DNA of 6,407 nucleotides from Nitrososphaerota archaeon (GTDB lineage Archaea > Iainarchaeota > Iainarchaeia > Iainarchaeales > VGJJ01): positions 1 to 6,407 of the forward strand of contig JAGVNS010000143.1 of assembly GCA_020053155.1 (NCBI GenBank), in the 5' to 3' direction. Shown in pieces: positions 5,704 to 6,407 of this stretch (the first letter of the stretch is position 1; each line of letters opens with the position of its first letter). Below the pieces are notes generated by a model. The model searched no databases. It saw only the letters and a program-made list of their open reading frames with translations, and was not told the origin of the DNA. Both the position numbers and the translations under genes were made by a program.

Positions 5704-6249
5704 CTATTTTTTCGCCCTCCGGGAAAGAATGGAGTGAACGGAATTGGGTATTCCAAATCGTACCGTGCGGATTTGGGGCCTTGTTAAACGTTGGGATAAA
5801 AAAGACCTGATTTTTTCCGCGTGCTTTTGGTGCACATGAATTAACACGCTTTGTTCTCCGGCATGAGAAAAATCCACATGCAATTGTTTGGAATCAAAAC
5901 GCAAATAGGGGAGAACGGCATCAAACAAAATATTGTATGCGTTTAGAAAATCGTCCAGATTCTTGGAGGCAACCGTTAACTCCACGGAACGCTGGCCCAC
6001 GTTTACTTTTTCGATTCGATGACTGAAACGTTTATCATGCGAAATTTTTTGGATGAGATGCTCCCATTCAATTGGAGAAAGGGCGTTGGTCCATCCGGGA
6101 TGAATGGCAATGCGAATTCGCTTCTCTCCGAGTGATTGGTATAAGGGGGAAACGTGCTCCCAGACAAAATCGTATATTTCGGGGCGGCCGTCCTTGGACG
6201 TGCGAAAGGTCACGTCCATCTGGCAATTGAGGGAAGGAATAGGATTCAC
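5704..6249 (-). CDS. Unrecognised 181-residue protein
   Basis: I do not recognise this protein. Its pattern is mixed alpha/beta: RIRIAIHPGW (44-53) and SVELTVAS (88-95) look like strands, LDDFLNAYNILFDAVLPYL (98-116) like a helix, and QSVLIHVHQKHAEKIRSFL (133-151) like a strand then helix. The C-terminus is basic (ILSRRAKK). No signal peptide or membrane segment is seen. The start is the GTG at 6247-6249 because a TATA-like box is centred 25 bases upstream, predicting a leaderless mRNA that begins at that codon. An in-frame ATG at 6217-6219 (MDVTFRTSKDG) is the alternative and would shorten the protein by ten residues. The stop is directly followed by the ATG of the 169-residue gene, so the pair probably works together. 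Confidence 0.7.
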   Translation of the reverse strand: MNPIPSLNCQMDVTFRTSKDGRPEIYDFVWEHVSPLYQSLGEKRIRIAIHPGWTNALSPIEWEHLIQKISHDKRFSHRIEKVNVGQRSVELTVASKNLDDFLNAYNILFDAVLPYLRFDSKQLHVDFSHAGEQSVLIHVHQKHAEKIRSFLSQRLTRPQIRTVRFGIPNSVHSILSRRAKK

Positions 6250-6270
6250 GTCCCCTTTGGGGTGTTCGCC

Positions 6271-6277
6271 TATAAAA
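6271..6277 (-). promoter_or_regulatory. TATA-like box for the two-gene minus-strand operon
   Basis: On the minus strand the sequence reads CTTTTTTATA, centred near 6274, which is 25 bases before the GTG at 6249. No purine-rich ribosome-binding site at normal spacing precedes the codon; GGGGA lies almost adjacent to it within a small CCCC/GGGG palindrome. A leaderless start at the GTG is the simplest reading. Confidence 0.55.
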
Positions 6278-6317
6278 AAGAGTTCGAATTAAACCCGTGA
6301 ATAATATTCGTTTTCCC

Positions 6318-6382
6318 CGGGCTCTGAGTAAAACCAAATGGTTTTACGAAGCCCGCAAAGCCACGGGCTTTTCTTGGTTTTT
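6318..6382 (+). promoter_or_regulatory. Kink-turn-like hairpin competing with a terminator-like hairpin
   Basis: On the plus strand CGGGCT (6318-6323) pairs with AGCCCG (6350-6355). Between them is an 8-bp stem GTAAAACC/GGTTTTAC with loop AAAT (6328-6347). The junction has CTGA on one side and GA on the other, which allows tandem G-A pairs next to a 2-3 base bulge, as in a kink-turn. The same AGCCCG strand can instead pair with CGGGCT (6364-6369), giving a hairpin followed by a T-rich tract to 6382, like an intrinsic terminator. The two folds exclude each other. No plus-strand gene is seen upstream, so this is either a short RNA of its own (a weak TATA-like TTAAAC near 6289 would predict a start about 6314) or the leader of a gene beyond the window. 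Kink-turns bind L7Ae in archaea. Confidence 0.4.
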
Positions 6383-6407
6383 CGTATACAATCAATAAAC
6401 AATATCG

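Noticed and set aside
4927..5787. Long plus-strand open frame of 286 codons starting with GTG
   Set aside because: It runs antisense to the 169-residue gene and through the hairpin-rich stretch. Its translation is rich in His, Arg, Pro and Cys without strand or helix periodicity, as expected of a shadow frame, whereas the minus-strand product looks like a normal protein.

Overview
The window looks archaeal. The evidence is indirect but consistent. Three gene starts have a T/A-rich TATA-like box centred 25 bases upstream, which is the spacing expected for leaderless archaeal transcripts. The internal genes of the same gene strings instead carry short purine-rich ribosome binding sites. The tRNA gene lacks an encoded CCA end. 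Tight gene packing with overlaps and several unrecognised small proteins would suit a small-genome lineage such as a DPANN archaeon, but nothing here fixes the phylum.

Layout. Positions 1-126 hold only short perfect hairpins. Positions 127-2740 (minus strand) carry a leaderless EamA/DMT-type membrane transporter gene followed by argS (arginyl-tRNA synthetase); the two overlap by 44 bases. A compact divergent promoter region (2741-2806) separates this pair from a plus-strand pair at 2807-4629, which encodes a 124-residue and a 477-residue protein, both highly basic and not recognised. Positions 4630-4820 are non-coding and carry three strong hairpins. A tRNA-Arg(UCU) gene follows on the minus strand (4821-4895). 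Next is a densely structured non-coding stretch of about 290 bases (about 4936-5224), probably an RNA gene of undetermined family. Two adjacent minus-strand genes follow (5194-6249): an unknown 181-residue protein, then a 169-residue protein with a possible nuclease-like core. Positions 6250-6407 hold the TATA box of that pair and, on the plus strand, a kink-turn-like hairpin that competes with a terminator-like hairpin.

How it fits together. ArgS and tRNA-Arg(UCU) are functional partners (charging of the AGA-reading tRNA), though they lie about 3 kb apart and are not one operon. The transporter and ArgS are probably co-transcribed because of the overlap; no biochemical link is evident. The most interesting parts are the structured RNA candidate, the two-state hairpin at the right end, and a dispersed family of short triloop palindromes that appears in separate intergenic regions with compensatory base changes.
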